NCBI GenBank assembly: GCA_910576335.1
Contig: CAJTIU010000003.1
Span: forward strand, 1-64,000
Direction: 5' to 3'
Length of the DNA stretch: 64,000 nucleotides
Source: Lachnospiraceae bacterium
GTDB taxonomy: Bacteria > Bacillota > Clostridia > Lachnospirales > Lachnospiraceae
Every line of letters starts with the position of its first letter. The stretch's first letter is position 1. The translations under genes and the position numbers were made by a program. The notes below the pieces were generated by a model. The model did not search any database. It saw nothing but the letters and a program-made list of their open reading frames with translations, and was not told the origin of the DNA. Shown piece by piece: positions 24,801 to 32,209 of this stretch.

Positions 24801-26933
24801 GACCGTGCAAAAGCAAGGAATCAGGAAGATTATCAGGACAAGCCGGTTGAGTGGGCAGCAATGCAGAAGGCGCTTCAGGCAGCAGAAACTGTGTTGGCGA
24901 ATGCCAATGCCGTGCAAAAGGAGATAGACGAAGCAACCTTTGCGCTCAGCGAAGCTCTGAGAAATCTGGGTATTAATAAAAATGCGTTAAGTGCGGCAAT
25001 TGACCGGACAAAAGATCTGAAAGAGACCAGCTATACAGCGAAAAGCTGGGCGGCAATGCAGAAGGCGCTTGAGTCAGCCAATAAGGCGATGGAGAGCGGA
25101 GAAGCCACACAGGAGGAAGTAAATGCGGCAACAAAAGCGTTAAGAGATGCACTGGTGGCACTGGTAGGAATCGACAAAGCAGGACTGAAGGCGGCAATCG
25201 ACCGTGCGAAAGCAAGGAATCAGGAGGATTATGCAGACAAGCCGGCAGAATGGGCGGCAATGCAGGAGGCGCTTCAGGCAGCAGAAGCCGTGCTGGCAAA
25301 TGCTGATGCCGTGCAGACAGAAATAGACGAAGCAACTTCAGTACTTAGCGAGGCTCTCAGGAAGCTGGATCCGGAAGGCACAATTAATAAGAATGAGCTA
25401 AATGCAGCAATTGACCGGGCAAAAGAACTGAAAGAGACCGATTACACAGCGAAAAGCTGGACCGTACTTCAGGAAGCGCTTACAAAAGCGAACAATGCAA
25501 TAGAGAACGAGGAAGCTGTGCAGGAGGAAGTAAATGCGGCAACAAAAGCACTAAGAGACGCTCTCGCAGCATTGGTAAAGATTGATAAAGCAGGACTGAA
25601 GGCGGCAATCGACCGTGCGAAAGCAAGAAATCCGGAGGATTATCAGGATAAGCCGGCAGAGTGGGCAGCAATGCAGGAAGCGCTTCAGGCAGCAGAAAAT
25701 GTGTTTGCGAATGCCGATGCCATACAGACAGAAATAGACGAGGCGACCTTTAAACTTAGTGATGCTCTGAGAAACCTGGGGATTGATAAGGATGCGTTAA
25801 GTGCAGCGATTGACCGGACGAAAGAACTGAAAGAGACTGATTATACAGTGAAAAGCTGGACCGTACTTCAGGAAGCGCTTACAAAAGCGAACAGTGCAAT
25901 GGAGAGCGGAGAAGCTACGCAGGAGGAAGTAAATGCGGCAACCGCAGCACTAAGAGATGCGATTGCAGCACTGGTAAGAGCTGACAAGGCAGGGCTGAGG
26001 GATGCGATCGGCCGTGCGAAAGCAAGAAAGGAAGCAGATTATACAAAAGAAAGTTGGACGGCAATGCAGGCAGAGCTTGCGAACGCAATGGCAGTAGAAG
26101 AGAACGGAAATGCTGAACAGGGAGAGATTGATGACGCGACATTTAAGCTTAGCGAAGCGCTCCGGAATCTGAAAGAGGCAGAGCCGGATAAGGCAGGACT
26201 TAATTCCGTGTTGAATGCGGCGAAGGCTTTGAAGAAAGCGGACTATACTCCAGAGGCATGGGCTGTATTCCAGAAGGCTCTTGCAGATGCGGAGGCAGTC
26301 AGCAAGGACCCGAAAGCGACCAGGGAGCAGACAGCAGCGGCAATCACATCACTCAAAAAAGCAATGGATGAAGTGAAGAAGCATCCTGCAAAGAAGACGC
26401 CGAATCCGGTTAAGGTAAAGAAGATCAGCATATCGGGTTCTTCTAAGAAGATTGCAGCAGGAAAGAAAATAAAACTTACTGCAAAGATTTCTCCATCGAA
26501 TGCATCCAATAAGGAGGTTACATGGAAATCAAGTAATACAAAGATTGCCAAGGTAAGTAAAAACGGTGTTGTTACACTGAACAAAAAGTCCGGCGGAAAG
26601 TCCGTGATGATTACTGCAATCGCTAAGGATGGAAGCAAGGTAAAAGCAACTTATAAGATTACTTGTATGAAGGGAAAAGTAACGAAGGTTACGATCACCG
26701 GAAAGAAGACAGTGAAGGCAGGAAAGAGCCTGAAGCTGACTGCTAAGGTGAAGGCACAAAAGAGTGCGAATAAGAAGCTGAAATGGACCAGCAGCAACAC
26801 CAGGTACGCAAAAGTGAGCAGCAACGGCAAGGTGACAACGAAAAAAGCAGGAAAAGGAAAGAGTGTCAAGATCACAGCGGCTGCAACAGACGGAAGCGGA
26901 AAGAAGCATACAGTAAAGATTAAGATTAAATAA
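18840..26933 (+). CDS. Secreted multidomain GH30-GH43 glycoside hydrolase, probable arabinogalactan degrader
   Basis: 2697 residues, ATG after GAGGAGAAGAT, signal peptide 1-32 (cut near VQA-AG). Domain order: a GH30 (beta/alpha)8 catalytic domain (about 45-760) interrupted by a carbohydrate-binding-like insert (about 155-285), with acid/base E438 in MNEPDTSYWG and nucleophile E540 in LWMSEVDGS; a Big_4-like Ig domain; a malectin/CBM-like domain (from about 825); one FIVAR unit; a GH43 five-bladed propeller (about 1060-1460; AHGGQIQKF, MERPKVLYN, REAPAMFKY) resembling subfamily 24 exo-beta-1,3-galactanases; a second Ig and CBM pair; about a dozen FIVAR helical repeats (about 1690-2510); two Big_2 domains at the C-terminus. 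No LPXTG anchor. GH30 of this type often cleaves beta-1,6-galactan, so the two activities would attack side chain and backbone of type II arabinogalactan. Substrate is inferred. Confidence 0.88.
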   Translation: MKRFRRGIAAAAAVTLCLTSIPVSGLSVQAAGEEKPDRTVKLQPASASPFNDTDNDGFGEFEGWGTSLCWWANRIGYDDTLTAEAAKVFYSDEGLDMNIGRYNVGGGDLVGDPKVMEVNPKAQMYDLETEGRMPTYEGTSMKVESNSAMSEVAFTSSDADFGFTKGAKVGTFKKIGWINKLGDTVGQGDNLKYTVNVGEAGVYTVKLLLTLTGKNERDVAIRVNNEESSDKVIDTDAINNNYMIASGNNNMLFAVPISEVELRAGENTINIAGVKDWTLDFVKMAVIKKGEEGIVPDEGFLHSPHITRSDSAVPGYATDVTKIDISKKSLEDYQKEFTRVDETCGYAWNYDWDADKNQMNILKAVAAASGQDFIAEAFSNSPPYFMTVSGCSSGHSNSSKDNLRADSYEAFAAYMADVIEHWNKEGIITFQSATPMNEPDTSYWGANSNKQEGCHFDPGESQSKIIVALQKELAAKGLGNIILSGTDETSIDTAITSYNNLTDEAKTAITRIDTHTYGGSKRAELSKLAEESGENLWMSEVDGSYTAGTNAGQMSPALGLAKQMMKDVNGLRSSAWIFWNAIDMHVDQKVTTTSDADWASLDAIYQKHDNMNKAIWGLAIADHDNKEIVLTKKYYAYGQFSRYIRPGYSIISSSDDTLAAYDPKSKKVVVVAVNTAAEDQNWRFDLSSFSKMGSKVTAIRTSGSMDDGENWKDVSAEAGAITVDPDKLCLTAVLKGNSITTYTVEGVEYDPDKEDIVEVEDVNGYTVAGVPPVLPTEVTVTTNKGNASKKAVSWDFENADFTGDTEVSGSVDGTFVEAKAKVKIVEPNTTYYIDCNNLDSPTYAEVNSYAELLNQKADQKYTDGSWGYVDDYGVHNGDKKDPYDVGWYAQSGQTIQYKIPLEAGKYHVTFGFKEWWKDGNKSRKMSVSATPEGGTAQQLGISNTWEGSNWWNQDTYNLTCEKDGVVTFALAKESGQPDPALSFIKISKAFNTEGLQDALSRAAADRSKYTGEELKKLDATLAEASSLLIKSSTTQAQLDAVYSKLKEVYTPSYTSITGTKGDRLFDNNGKKIQAHGGQIQKFTVNGKTKYYWYGEDKTNGYRPVTGVHLYTSEDLYNWTDEGVALKCIPVSEKDYGKDQEEGYKADLSIFETDEYFKNLYSEYKDKAPDDTKNYTSKLEEVYWNLAEDRTVMERPKVLYNDKTGKYVMWFHADGRTPTNTADYGKARAGIAVSDNPAGPFKLLGTYLLHDSKDADHSWDEEGGHLRDMNLFKDDDGQGYVVYSSDGNLTTYIAKLNADYTGLITDREKAAEGTGKPVEELRASDYTRNFIGASREAPAMFKYKGKYYLINSGCTGWNPNKAQYAVADHPLGPWTVMGDPCVGDTKGTTFDTQSTCVFPVDAENGKFIYMGDRWFNPDNGGDLSDSRYVWLPVEFLPNNRLQLKSYENWTLKELENKASFEVASKLTSSVKSAAEIKEGLLPKTVMINYGGNTEDVEKEVTWTFDNYDPEKLGIVDVKGTLTDGKREFTHPISIVNPKLMYFFDCGAEESQYYDTIAEALGGRLRNKTPDGKYTETTKAGYTGITEEEDKDNADIGHRGGDNYLSTGWWAKGGKNIEYAFDLKPGTYTVAAGFQEWWNTGRPSKMTVKSGEQTIAEKQFTVQGSSTDLQVNQSFEVTEATAGKIAVTISKTGNPDPVISWIAIINDGATEEFLAEAEALSKKIADARKTNGAGYTQESFTALQTAIETAAAALEASTAKEELTAAEEALQAAIGGLKKLNKDVLNAEIARVKDLQEDGYTVTSWRAMQEALKTANQLIENSVSQAVSQEEADAAADALSKALAALVRIDKLKTEIDRAKTRIPEDYADKPAEWKAMQEALQAAEIVLAKADATQAEVDQAASALNVALTKLGSNKNALSAAIDRTKGLKETNYTAKSWAVLQEALTKANNVMESAKATQEEVNAATASLRDALAALVRVDKAGLQAAIDRAKARNQEDYQDKPVEWAAMQKALQAAETVLANANAVQKEIDEATFALSEALRNLGINKNALSAAIDRTKDLKETSYTAKSWAAMQKALESANKAMESGEATQEEVNAATKALRDALVALVGIDKAGLKAAIDRAKARNQEDYADKPAEWAAMQEALQAAEAVLANADAVQTEIDEATSVLSEALRKLDPEGTINKNELNAAIDRAKELKETDYTAKSWTVLQEALTKANNAIENEEAVQEEVNAATKALRDALAALVKIDKAGLKAAIDRAKARNPEDYQDKPAEWAAMQEALQAAENVFANADAIQTEIDEATFKLSDALRNLGIDKDALSAAIDRTKELKETDYTVKSWTVLQEALTKANSAMESGEATQEEVNAATAALRDAIAALVRADKAGLRDAIGRAKARKEADYTKESWTAMQAELANAMAVEENGNAEQGEIDDATFKLSEALRNLKEAEPDKAGLNSVLNAAKALKKADYTPEAWAVFQKALADAEAVSKDPKATREQTAAAITSLKKAMDEVKKHPAKKTPNPVKVKKISISGSSKKIAAGKKIKLTAKISPSNASNKEVTWKSSNTKIAKVSKNGVVTLNKKSGGKSVMITAIAKDGSKVKATYKITCMKGKVTKVTITGKKTVKAGKSLKLTAKVKAQKSANKKLKWTSSNTRYAKVSSNGKVTTKKAGKGKSVKITAAATDGSGKKHTVKIKIK
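24180..26370 (+). repeat. Tandem FIVAR-coding repeats
   Basis: Roughly 200-bp units, in two alternating types, encode helical FIVAR modules (DRAKELKETDYTAKSW... and DRAKARNQEDYADKPAEW...). Adjacent pairs are nearly identical at DNA level, so unequal recombination and assembly collapse are both plausible here. Confidence 0.85.
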
Positions 26934-26943
26934 AAAGCAGTTC

Positions 26944-26980
26944 AGAGTGTGTCTGAAACTTGCTTTCCGGCAGACGATGC
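26944..26980. repeat. Half copy of the AGAGTGTGTTTGAAA repeat
   Basis: AGAGTGTGTCTGAAACTTGC followed by a GATGCC box matches the left arm of the near-perfect hairpin at 60355-60426. Only the left half is present; it runs into the terminator of the giant gene. Confidence 0.6.
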
Positions 26981-27012
26981 CTGCATTTCGACTTGAAATG
27001 CAGGCATTTTTC
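26977..27012 (+). terminator. Terminator of the GH30-GH43 gene
   Basis: ATGCCTGCATTTC and GAAATGCAGGCAT pair perfectly over 13 bp around a 5-nt loop and run into TTTTTCTT. Confidence 0.88.
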
Positions 27013-27030
27013 TTCTCTCCCTCCCCGCTT

Positions 27031-27059
27031 ATGCGCATTTCTGACCCGTGAACAGTAAC
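27031..27059. mobile_element. Solo right end of the MITE-like family
   Basis: ATGCGCATTTCTGACCCGTG plus AACAGTAAC matches the terminal 28 bp seen in inverted full copies (GCGCATTCCTGAGCCGTGAA...). It is a truncated relic upstream of copy D. Confidence 0.6.
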
Positions 27060-27158
27060 TCTAGATCTGCTAAATCTGAAATATATGTGAAAAGTATTTT
27101 AAATTACTCTCAAGTATGCTATGATGTAAAAGTTATGTTGCAAAACTGAAAAAAACGG

Positions 27159-27290
27159 GTAACTATTCAGCAGGTCTGCGCATTTACTGCGCTGACCGTA
27201 AGAAAGTGATTCAGGAGTGCAAAAATCCCATTGCCAAAGGCAATTTTATATGGATTTTTGCATGTAACTGCGAAGGTACTGAGCAGTTAC
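27159..27290. mobile_element. MITE-like multi-hairpin element, copy D
   Basis: 132 bp with ends GTAACTATTCAG and CTGAGCAGTTAC, flanked by identical octamers AAAAACGG (27151-27158 and 27291-27298). The right end alone forms a hairpin, GTAACTGC...GCAGTTAC. It lies between a weak promoter-like TATGAT region and the trigger-factor-like gene. Confidence 0.85.
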
Positions 27291-27348
27291 AAAAACGGAT
27301 AAATATGAAGATAGATATTCGCATGAAAAGAAAGAGGTGTATGAGAAG

Positions 27349-28398
27349 ATGAAGAGAAGATTTGCGGCAGTGCTTACAGGAGTTTTAGCCTCATCCCTGA
27401 TTCTTGCAGGGTGCCAGGCAAGTAAGGGACTGGAGACAAAGGAGATTAAGATTTCCCAGTATAAGGATCTTGAGGTTACGCAGGTAAGTAAGCCAGAAGA
27501 AGTGACAGACGAACAGGTTGACACCCGTATTAATTCTGTGCTGGAGTCCAAAGCAGAGGTAAGCCCGGTGACAGACCGCGCTGTAGAGAATGGGGACACG
27601 GCCAATATTGATTTTGTGGGCAAGATTGGTGGGAAGGAGTTCGAAGGAGGATCTGGAGAAGGGTATCCGCTGGAGATTGGATCCGGCTCATTTATCCCGG
27701 GCTTTGAAGAGAGCGTGATCGGACACAAGATTGGTGATACTTATGACTGGAACGGGCAGTTCCCGGAGAATTACGGCAATGCGGACTATGCAGGAAAGGA
27801 CGTTGTATTTACCATTACAGTAAATAGTATATCTGAGTCCATAGCGCCGGAGCTTAATGATGAATTTGTAAAGACCGTTTCGGATGAATCCAAGACTGTG
27901 GATGAGTATAAGACGGAGATTAAAAACCTGCTTAAACAGGAAGCAGAGGATCAGTATAAGAGTCAGCTCAGTACGTCAGTCATGGAAAAAGTGCTTGAGA
28001 ACACAGAAGTAACCAAGTATCCGGATGATGAGGTGAAGAAGATTACGGATGATGCGGTTAAGCAGTATAAGGAGGCAGCCCAGTATCAGAATATAGAATT
28101 TAAAGACTATCTGGAGCAGAATGGGGTAACAGAGAAGGAGTTTAATGAGCAGATTGAGGATGCTGCAAAGGACCGCGTGAAGCAGACTATGGTGTTTAAT
28201 GCAATCGCAGAGAAGGAAAAACTGGAGCTTACGGACGAGGTCTACGAGAAGCAGTTAGAGAATCTTGCAAGGTCCAATGGATTTGAGGACGTAGACGCAC
28301 TGAAGGAAGCAGCAGAGGAAGATGAACTCAAAGAGGTTGCGCTGTACAATATCGTACTGGAGTGGCTTGCAGACCATTGTATACAGAAGGCTTCCTAG
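27349..28398 (+). CDS. Trigger-factor-like peptidyl-prolyl isomerase lipoprotein
   Basis: About 349 residues. The N-terminus is a lipoprotein signal (KRRFAAVLTGVLASSLILAGC, Cys at about 22). Residues about 80-165 form an FKBP-type PPIase domain (GDTANIDFVGKIGGKEFEGG ... GSGSFIPGFEESVIGHKIGD), and the rest is a helical trigger-factor C-terminal domain (EYKTEIKNLLKQEAEDQYKSQ onward). Cytosolic trigger factor lacks a signal peptide, so this is an exported paralogue that probably folds secreted proteins on the outer face of the membrane, like PrsA in function. ATG 27349 gives the best signal peptide; a GTG at 27337 is the alternative. No operon partner; a GGGACGGGG palindrome follows the stop. 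Confidence 0.88.
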   Translation: MKRRFAAVLTGVLASSLILAGCQASKGLETKEIKISQYKDLEVTQVSKPEEVTDEQVDTRINSVLESKAEVSPVTDRAVENGDTANIDFVGKIGGKEFEGGSGEGYPLEIGSGSFIPGFEESVIGHKIGDTYDWNGQFPENYGNADYAGKDVVFTITVNSISESIAPELNDEFVKTVSDESKTVDEYKTEIKNLLKQEAEDQYKSQLSTSVMEKVLENTEVTKYPDDEVKKITDDAVKQYKEAAQYQNIEFKDYLEQNGVTEKEFNEQIEDAAKDRVKQTMVFNAIAEKEKLELTDEVYEKQLENLARSNGFEDVDALKEAAEEDELKEVALYNIVLEWLADHCIQKAS

Positions 28399-28429
28399 AT
28401 TTCAAGCTTGACTGGGGACAGGTCATTTT

Positions 28430-28473
28430 GAATTTGGGACGGGGCATATTTAAAAATGCCCCGTCCCAAATTC
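28430..28473. repeat. GGGACGGGG-family palindrome
   Basis: GAATTTGGGACGGGGCAT and ATGCCCCGTCCCAAATTC are exact complements around a short A/T centre. Related to the copies at 3580 and 33774. May end the lipoprotein transcript. Confidence 0.75.
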
Positions 28474-28483
28474 AATTTCGGGC

Positions 28484-28513
28484 TTGACGGGATATTGCTG
28501 CATCCTGTATAAT
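28484..28513 (+). promoter_or_regulatory. Promoter upstream of yitT leader
   Basis: TTGACG and TGTATAAT with an 18-bp spacer. Transcription would start near 28520 and meet a strong terminator 20 bases later. Confidence 0.7.
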
Positions 28514-28537
28514 ATATCTGTATTAGGCGGTGCCTTG

Positions 28538-28582
28538 ATCCACGTTTGTTAGGGAAAATCCTTGACAAACGTGGATTTTTTT
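28538..28582 (+). terminator. Strong leader terminator before yitT
   Basis: ATCCACGTTTGT pairs perfectly with ACAAACGTGGAT and continues into seven T. It lies 25-70 nt after the promoter and more than 130 nt before the start codon, so it either ends a tiny RNA or acts as an attenuator. Confidence 0.8.
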
Positions 28583-28609
28583 GTGATATAGGAAACTTTG
28601 GGCAACGGC

Positions 28610-28700
28610 TCAGCCGGGTCCGCGCAATTGTTGCGTCTGACCGTGAGAACCTGTTTCGGGAATACAAAAATGCCATCGCGAAGCGATTTGGAGACCATGA
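28610..28700. mobile_element. Decayed MITE-like copy in yitT leader
   Basis: The stretch GGGTCCGCGCAATTGTTGCG, followed by TCTGACCGTGAGAACCTG and AAAAATGCCATCGCGAAGCG, follows the internal order of copies B, D and E (hairpin 1, CGTAAGAA core, second hairpin) but lacks both termini. Probably an old, degraded insertion now forming part of the 5' leader. Confidence 0.45.
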
Positions 28701-28714
28701 GAGGAGACGGTTTT

Positions 28715-29584
28715 ATGAAGGGAATGAAGGGCGGATATCAGACAGTGATATCTTTGGCTGCGGTAGTTGCAGGCAATTTTTTGTACGCACTTACAGTTAA
28801 GCTTTTTCTGCTCCCGGCAGGACTTGTGACAGGGGGTACTACTGGTATGGCGCTTACGGTGAATTATCTGACAGGCATACCTATTTCGGGATTTGTACTT
28901 GTTTTTAATGTGATTATGCTGCTTCTCGGATACAGGGTACTGGGGAAGGCCTTCGCGTCTACCACGCTTGCAAGTACCTTCCTCTATCCGGCTGCACTGG
29001 AAATCTTTGACCGGACTTTAGAGGGTGTTGTGCTTACAGAGGATGTTCTGCTGTGTACTATATTTTCAGGACTTGGAATTGGAATCGCGCTGGGGATCGT
29101 GATTCGTTCGGGAGCTTCGACAGGCGGGATGGATATCCCTCCTTTAGTTCTAAAGCGGTTTTTCCGGATTCCGGTGTCTGTCAGTATGTATGCATTTGAT
29201 GTATGTATCCTGCTGTCTCAGGCGGTATTCCGAAAGGCAGAGAATATTCTGTATGGGATTGTGCTGGTAATGATCTATACGATTGTACTGGATAAGATGC
29301 TGCTTATGGGGACAACAAGAACCGAGGTGCGGATTATCAGCCGGAGATCAGAACAGATCCGGGATGCAATACTAAAGGAGCTGGACCGGGGTGTTACGAT
29401 GCTGGATGGTGAGAGTGGTTATCTCCATAATCGGACACAGATGATTTTCAGCGTCATCTCCAACCGGGAGCTTCCGAAAGTGGAACGGATTATCAGGGGG
29501 ATTGATCCGGAGAGCTTTATGGTAGTAAGCAGAGTAAGCGAGGTGAAAGGACGGGGGTTTTCCTTGAATAAAAAATATCAGTAA
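28715..29584 (+). CDS. YitT family integral membrane protein (DUF161 + DUF2179)
   Basis: 289 residues with five to six predicted membrane helices in the first 170 residues (AAVVAGNFLYAL, GFVLVFNVIMLLLGY, LLCTIFSGLGIGIALGI, ILYGIVLVMIYTIV) and a cytoplasmic C-terminal DUF2179 domain from about 205 (TEVRIISRRSEQIRDAILKELDRGVTML...). The glycine/threonine segment GLVTGGTTGMA is typical of the family. Several paralogues usually exist in Firmicutes; transport substrate and function are not established. The frame is open upstream, but ATG 28715 with GAGAGGAGAC is the proper start. Preceded by a promoter, a strong leader terminator and a decayed repeat, so expression may be conditional. Confidence 0.85.
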   Translation: MKGMKGGYQTVISLAAVVAGNFLYALTVKLFLLPAGLVTGGTTGMALTVNYLTGIPISGFVLVFNVIMLLLGYRVLGKAFASTTLASTFLYPAALEIFDRTLEGVVLTEDVLLCTIFSGLGIGIALGIVIRSGASTGGMDIPPLVLKRFFRIPVSVSMYAFDVCILLSQAVFRKAENILYGIVLVMIYTIVLDKMLLMGTTRTEVRIISRRSEQIRDAILKELDRGVTMLDGESGYLHNRTQMIFSVISNRELPKVERIIRGIDPESFMVVSRVSEVKGRGFSLNKKYQ

Positions 29585-29592
29585 TTGTGTCG

Positions 29593-29610
29593 GGCGGGGA
29601 AATCCCCGCC
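29593..29610. terminator. Short GC hairpin between convergent genes
   Basis: GGCGGGGA and TCCCCGCC pair around two A. It lies between yitT and the convergent AAA-PDDEXK pseudogene. No strong U-tract on either side, so terminator function is uncertain. Confidence 0.4.
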
Positions 29611-29615
29611 TGTCT

Positions 29616-31196
29616 TCAGACCACGGCTTCGATCAGGATCTTATTGCCGACATGGATTTCTTTTATGCCGGTTTCCTTCTTTTTGTTAAAATTAAAGCTA
29701 AGCATATACCCTTTCGAAAGATGAAAATACTCCAGATAATCAGAGAGCAGCTTTTCGCCCCGTTCATTGTATGCATTGCCCCTCTAGATTTTGAGTTCAA
29801 TTACATTTTGCTCGCCTTTATAATAGATTACCAGATCCATACGTTCATTATTACGAGTTCGTGATTCAACGCTGTAATTTCCCATACCGTTGATTATTGG
29901 TTTCAGAAATAGCAGAAAGTAACGCCTTCCTGCATCTTCGTAAAATGTCTCATCCTGGTCCCCATACAGATCATCAAAAGTTTCCACAAATTTTCCGAGT
30001 ATTTTTCTGATATCCAGATGCCCTCCTGTAATAAACTGATTTTTCTCCTGTATACCGGCACGGTACATCCTGTTTGATTCAAATTCTTCTGAAATAAAAT
30101 AATTATAAAGCACAGATTCGAATATCTGGTTGAAGACTACTGCCGTATCATGCTCATTTTTGATAAAGCCAAACATGACAGCATCTTTCATGTAGTCATT
30201 TGTAGCAGTATATGGAATCGGCCTGCCAGTAAAAAGCAATTCGTACAGCACGGTCCGAAGCTTTGGATAAAGCTTCAGTTTCCTGATCATGGATTGGTAA
30301 AGCGTATTATCTTCCTTTACAATCATCCTTACGGCTTCATAAAAGCCTTCCTGCGTCCACGCGGCGCTTTTGTCCTTAAAGCCTGATGTTCCAGGAATTC
30401 TTTCATCCATACATTTGCACAATCCGGAAACAAGATACGGGTATCCGGCTGTATGGTCATAGATCATTTCTGACATACGGATCATATCCATGCCAGTATG
30501 GTGGTCTGCCTCATATTCTCTTAACATACTGGCAATATCTTTGGCAGAAAAACTTAGATCCACATCAAAACTGGCGGCGATATTCCAGGGGCTGTTTTCG
30601 GGCAGCTCGCCCTCCGGGCTGATTTTTTTCTTAATACTTCGTATATCATAGACCCCCGCAAGAATGACAGACTGAAAAGCCGGTATTTTTCTCCGCGCCA
30701 GATAGCATGCGCGAAGCTGGGCAAGAAAATCAACAAATACCTGATTATCAGAGGCTGTATCAACCTCATCAATGATTAAGACAATTTTTCTGTCAGATTC
30801 TCTGCACCAGGCCTTTAAGACCTTGAAGAGCGCCCTGAGCGAAGCAGTCTGCCCGTTGTTCTCGGTGAATGCAGAGAGCTTTGCTTCAATATCACCCGGA
30901 AGTTCACCGGTAAGTTCTAGTATCTCATCTGAAAAGGCAGAGACAAAAGACTGTTCACTTTCAAATGATAATGTACTCATTACCTGAAAATCCATGCTGA
31001 TAACCCGGTAGTCTGTCCTCAGATATTCTGCAAGAGCGGCCAGAATCGTGGTCTTTCCAAATTGCCGCGCCCTGTTTATTGTAAAATACATTCCGTCATC
31101 TATCATAGTTTTGATTTCCTGAAGACGGCCGGTCAGGTCTACCATGTAATTCCACTCCGGGTCGCAGCAGCCAGCGATATTAAAAATCCTTGCCAT
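29616..31196 (-). pseudogene. AAA-ATPase-like / PDDEXK_9 protein truncated by an amber codon
   Basis: The intact frame runs from ATG 31196 to an amber stop at 29786-29784 (470 residues). Reading straight through that TAG in the same frame gives another 55 codons (RGNAYNERGEKLLSDYLEYF ... ending at TGA 29616) that complete the family's C-terminal nuclease-like domain; the stop replaces the Trp expected in an ELKxWRG motif. Domains: P-loop-like NRARQFGKTTIL (about 42), Walker-B-like IVLIIDEVDTA (about 140) and C-terminal PD-(D/E)XK motif with VIELKI. Such AAA-ATPase_like/PDDEXK_9 proteins are multicopy in gut Firmicutes and Bacteroides, with no proven function. One TGG to TAG change explains the break; everything else looks intact, so it is recent. 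Confidence 0.85.
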
Positions 31197-31285
31197 ATGT
31201 CCATCCTTTCAGAAATAATACAGTATCTTTGTTACTTTTCATCATTTGATTTAAGTTTACCCATGTGCATTTTGTTTGTCAAGAG

Positions 31286-31420
31286 GTTACTGTTCACACA
31301 GGACTTTGCATTTTTACTGCAAAGTCCGTAAGAAAATGAATCAAGAGTGAGCAAATCCCATTCGCGGAGCGAATTTTAGATGGATTTGCGAATGTTACTG
31401 GTCACGGAGTGAACAGTAAC
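31286..31420. mobile_element. MITE-like multi-hairpin element, copy E
   Basis: 135 bp, GTTACTGTTCAC ... GTGAACAGTAAC, closely similar to copy B over its whole length. Flanking octamers (GTCAAGAG and GGACCTTT) do not match, so either the duplication has decayed or flanks were rearranged. It ends 8 bp before the -35 box of the ABC operon. Confidence 0.8.
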
Positions 31421-31427
31421 GGACCTT

Positions 31428-31456
31428 TTGACACTTGTATCATATTATGATATGAT
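31428..31456 (+). promoter_or_regulatory. Promoter of ABC exporter operon
   Basis: TTGACA and TATGAT with an exact 17-bp spacer, 46 bp before the GTG start of the ATPase gene. Confidence 0.75.
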
Positions 31457-31501
31457 TTAGTCGTTAAAAAGAAAACAAAGAGGATATATGAGGAGGATGG
31501 C

Positions 31502-32209
31502 GTGAGATTTATTATTGAGCACTTATCAAAACGTTTTGGCAAAAAGGAGGTTCTGCGGGATATTGATTTTGCCTTCGAGGAGGGAAAGATCTATGGCCTG
31601 TTAGGGAGAAACGGCGCGGGTAAGACAACACTGTTCAATTGCATTAACCGGGACATGGGCATTGACGGTGGGAGTTTTTGCCTGGAGACTGACGGACAGA
31701 GACGCAGCCTGGTTCCGGAGGATGTGGGCTATGTGCTCTCAGCACCCGTGGTTCCGGAGTTTCTGACCGGAAGGGAATTTTTAAAGTTCTTTATTGATAT
31801 TAATGAGAAATCAATCCGGAATCTGAGGAGGCCGGATGACTATTTTAACTATATGAGCATTGCGCCGGATGACAGGGATAAGCTTCTTAAGGACTATTCC
31901 CACGGTATGAAAAACAAGATGCAGATGCTTGTCAATATTATCGCAGAGCCCAATATCCTGCTCCTGGATGAGCCCCTTACCTCCCTTGATGTGGTAGTGG
32001 CAGAGGAGATGAAGACTCTGCTCCGGTCGCTAAAGCAGGGGCGCATTACTATTTTTTCCACACATATCATGGATCTTGCCCTGGATCTCTGCGATGAGAT
32101 TGTGCTGCTGAATCACGGGGAACTGGAGGTAGTGCAAAAGAGCAGCATGGACAGTCATGAGTTTAAGGATAAGATTATTGCTGCGCTTAAGGAGGAAGGT
32201 CATGAATAA
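31502..32209 (+). CDS. ABC transporter ATP-binding protein
   Basis: 235 residues with all ABC motifs: Walker A GRNGAGKTT (about 38), signature region YSHGMKNKMQ (about 133), Walker B ILLLDEPLTSLD (about 158) and the switch His in FSTHIMD. The signature is YSHGM rather than LSGGQ, as in some ABC-2 type exporters. Starts at GTG 31502 behind GAGGAGGATGGC. The stop overlaps the start of the permease gene by 8 bp, so the two form a coupled pair: an exporter or a self-protection pump of unknown substrate. Confidence 0.88.
   Translation: MRFIIEHLSKRFGKKEVLRDIDFAFEEGKIYGLLGRNGAGKTTLFNCINRDMGIDGGSFCLETDGQRRSLVPEDVGYVLSAPVVPEFLTGREFLKFFIDINEKSIRNLRRPDDYFNYMSIAPDDRDKLLKDYSHGMKNKMQMLVNIIAEPNILLLDEPLTSLDVVVAEEMKTLLRSLKQGRITIFSTHIMDLALDLCDEIVLLNHGELEVVQKSSMDSHEFKDKIIAALKEEGHE

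Noticed and set aside
24180-26370. CRISPR-like regular repeats
   Set aside because: The repeats are coding, about 200 bp, in frame and encode FIVAR modules; there are no short direct repeats with unique spacers.
29652-29864. Separate plus-strand gene of 70 codons
   Set aside because: It lies opposite the C-terminal part of the truncated AAA-PDDEXK gene, which explains the coding-like pattern better.
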